NCBI GenBank assembly: GCA_947501695.1
Contig: CANMWO010000001.1
Location: 992,001-1,056,000 of the forward strand
DNA: 64,000 bases
Reading direction: 5' to 3'
Source of the DNA: an uncultured Sphingomonadaceae bacterium
GTDB taxonomy: Bacteria > Pseudomonadota > Alphaproteobacteria > Sphingomonadales > Sphingomonadaceae
The translations under genes were made by a program, and so were the position numbers. Each line of letters begins with the position of its first letter. The stretch's first letter is position 1. The notes below the pieces were generated by a model. It did not search any database, was not told the origin of the DNA, and saw only the letters and a program-made list of their open reading frames with translations. Shown piece by piece: positions 61,821-64,000 of the stretch.

Positions 61821-63074
61821 ATGCGTCGTGTTGTAGTGACCGGACTGGGTTTGGTAACACCTCTTGGTGGAGATGTGGAAACGACTTGGAGCAATATATT
61901 AGCTTCAAAATCCGGTGCTGGAAAGATCACGCGCTTTGATGCCTCCGATCAAAAATGTCACATCGCCTGTGAGGTAAAGCCCGCCGATCACGAATATGGA
62001 TTTGATCCAAGCAAACGGGTTGATCACAAGGTCCAGCGTCAAGTTGATCCGTTCATTGTCTACGGCATTGATGCCGCCGGACAGGCATTGGAAGATGCTG
62101 GCCTGACGGAAATGACTGACGAAGAAAAGCTGCGTGTGGGTTGCTCCATTGGTTCAGGCATTGGCGGATTACCGGGGATTGAAAAAGAATCTCTGGTTCT
62201 TCACGAGCGTGGACCGGCCCGGGTTAGTCCGCATTTTGTCCATGGCCGCCTGATCAACCTGATCTCGGGTCAGGTTTCGATCAAATATGGATTGATGGGT
62301 CCTAATCACGCGGTTGTGACTGCTTGTTCCACGGGTGCGCACAGCATTGGCGATGCGGCGCGGATGATTGCACTGGATGATGCCGATGTCATGCTGGCTG
62401 GCGGAGCAGAGGCAACGATTTGCCCAATAGGCATTGCTGGCTTTGCTCAAGCGAAGGCGCTCTCCACGAACAATGACAATCCGGAAGCAGCGTCACGCCC
62501 TTATGACAAAAACCGCGATGGTTTTGTGATGGGTGAGGGTGCAGGTGTTGTGGTTCTTGAAGAATATGAGCGCGCCAAAGCGCGCGGTGCGACCATCTAT
62601 GCGGAAGTTGTAGGCTATGGCCTTTCCGGAGATGCTCACCACGTGACCGCACCTCACCCCGATGGTGTCGGTGCCTATCGCTCAATGGAAATGGCGCTGA
62701 AACGCTCAGGCCTCAGTACGGCAGACATAGATTATGTGAATGCCCATGGTACATCAACAATGGCCGATGTCCTTGAACTGGCAGCAGTGCGCCGTTTGTT
62801 CGGTGATGATATTGCTAACATGTCCATGAGTTCAACCAAATCTGCGATCGGCCATTTGCTGGGCGGAGCAGGAGCTGTGGAAGCGATTTTCTGTATTTTG
62901 GCCCTTCGCGATCAGATTGTTCCACCGACATTGAATCTCGATGATCCGGAAGATAGCTGTGAAGGCGTTGATCTGGTGCCACATGTCGCCAAAAAGCGCG
63001 AAGTGAAAGCCGTGCTGAGCAATAGCTTCGGTTTCGGTGGCACCAATGCCAGTATCATCATGAAGGCGGTATAG
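61821..63074 (+). CDS. fabF: 3-oxoacyl-[ACP] synthase II
   Basis: VVVTGLGLVTPLG, AVVTACSTGAHSIGDA, NAHGTSTMADVLE, SNSFGFGGTNASII. Confidence 0.97.
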   Translation: MRRVVVTGLGLVTPLGGDVETTWSNILASKSGAGKITRFDASDQKCHIACEVKPADHEYGFDPSKRVDHKVQRQVDPFIVYGIDAAGQALEDAGLTEMTDEEKLRVGCSIGSGIGGLPGIEKESLVLHERGPARVSPHFVHGRLINLISGQVSIKYGLMGPNHAVVTACSTGAHSIGDAARMIALDDADVMLAGGAEATICPIGIAGFAQAKALSTNNDNPEAASRPYDKNRDGFVMGEGAGVVVLEEYERAKARGATIYAEVVGYGLSGDAHHVTAPHPDGVGAYRSMEMALKRSGLSTADIDYVNAHGTSTMADVLELAAVRRLFGDDIANMSMSSTKSAIGHLLGGAGAVEAIFCILALRDQIVPPTLNLDDPEDSCEGVDLVPHVAKKREVKAVLSNSFGFGGTNASIIMKAV

Positions 63075-63081
63075 CGTTATC

Positions 63082-64000
63082 ATGCGGCGCTTCGGTTGCC
63101 TGATCCTCATAATAGCAGCGGTTATTGTCGGCCTTGTGGCGACTAATTTTATCTATGGATGGAATGCCAGTGGACCGTTGGAAACTGAGCAGCAAATAAT
63201 CGTCAAGTCAGGCTCAAGCCTTGGCATGGCGGCCAAATCTCTCGAAGACGATGGCGTAATCGAATCTGCTGATGCGTTTCTAACTCGGGCTAGAGTTTTT
63301 GGTGGATCAGAACCGATCAAGGCGGGGGAATTCATCATTCCTGCAGGCGCAAGCAACGCGACAATATTGAACATATTGCAGGGCGGGAAAACAGTCCAAC
63401 GGCTGATAACTATTCCAGAAGGAACGCCATCAATCATCGTCCACGAAAAATTGATGGCCGAAAAGCTTCTAACTGGAGAGGTCCCGATACCAACTGAAGG
63501 CTCAATATTACCGGACAGCTATAGTTTTGAACGCGGCGAAGCGCGGTCTGCAGTGGTGGCGCGCATGCAAAAGGCGATGAAAGATACCATTGCTGAGCTA
63601 TGGCCAAAGAAAACTGCGGCTAGCGTTGTGAAAACTCCGGAAGAGGCGATCATATTGGCGGCGATTGTCGAAAAAGAAACAGCTCTGGCTCGCGAGCGGC
63701 GGACTGTCGCTGCGGTATATAGTAACCGGGTTACACGCAATATGATGTTGCAGGCTGATCCGACGATTATCTATCCGATTACAAAGGGCAAGCCGTTGGG
63801 ACGCCGCATAAGACAATCCGAAATTGCCGCGGTAAACGACTATAATACATATTCGATGGTTGGGTTGCCCAAAGGCCCCATTGCCAATCCTGGTCGTGCG
63901 TCGATTGAAGCCGTGCTCAACCCGGCCAAAAGTGATTTTCTGTTCTTTGTGGCAGACGGCAAAGGCGGGCATGTCTTTGCCAAAACACTAGCTGAGCACA
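63082..64000 (+). CDS. mltG: Endolytic transglycosylase MltG, truncated by window end
   Basis: ATG 63082 MRRFGCLILIIAAVIVG; ILAAIVEKETALARERRTVAAVYSNRV, MMLQADPTIIYPI, YNTYSMVGLPKGPIANPGRASIEAVLNPAKSDFLFFVADG. Absent from the ORF track because no stop lies in the window. Confidence 0.95.
   Translation, partial: MRRFGCLILIIAAVIVGLVATNFIYGWNASGPLETEQQIIVKSGSSLGMAAKSLEDDGVIESADAFLTRARVFGGSEPIKAGEFIIPAGASNATILNILQGGKTVQRLITIPEGTPSIIVHEKLMAEKLLTGEVPIPTEGSILPDSYSFERGEARSAVVARMQKAMKDTIAELWPKKTAASVVKTPEEAIILAAIVEKETALARERRTVAAVYSNRVTRNMMLQADPTIIYPITKGKPLGRRIRQSEIAAVNDYNTYSMVGLPKGPIANPGRASIEAVLNPAKSDFLFFVADGKGGHVFAKTLAEH

Overview
This 64 kb window reads as ordinary, densely coding chromosome from an alphaproteobacterium. 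It is probably a sphingomonad, judging from the TonB receptor style, the pckA/chvIG/hprK/HPr cluster and the ffs-dnaX-ybaB order. That taxonomic call is inference. Most of it is core genome: def, rmuC, the PTS-Ntr/HprK/RapZ/ChvG-ChvI cluster with divergent pckA, tandem cysteine desulfurases with a ferredoxin, SRP RNA-dnaX-ybaB, lon-HU, rodA-mrdA-mreDCB, mutL, ychF, pth-rplY, glyQS, ppdK, folE, rpsF-rpsR-rplI, and fabD-fabG-acpP-fabF-mltG. It has two tRNAs (Lys-CTT, Arg-ACG) and an SRP RNA. I see no CRISPR array, IS element, prophage or integrase. No complete novel multi-gene system is convincingly visible. The most interesting signals are: (1) three TraB/GumN paralogues around a molybdopterin oxidoreductase, the third having lost both GxxH motifs; (2) a caspase-like gene whose N-terminal part is open but has no ATG/GTG/TTG start; (3) a C69-bearing class A beta-lactamase with a Tat-lipoprotein-like leader next to Fe-S genes; (4) a His-rich insertion in peptide deformylase; (5) an AT-rich mosaic patch inside glyS; (6) a strong hairpin between acpP and fabF; and (7) repeated TGTGTGAACTTTG elements upstream of ppdK.
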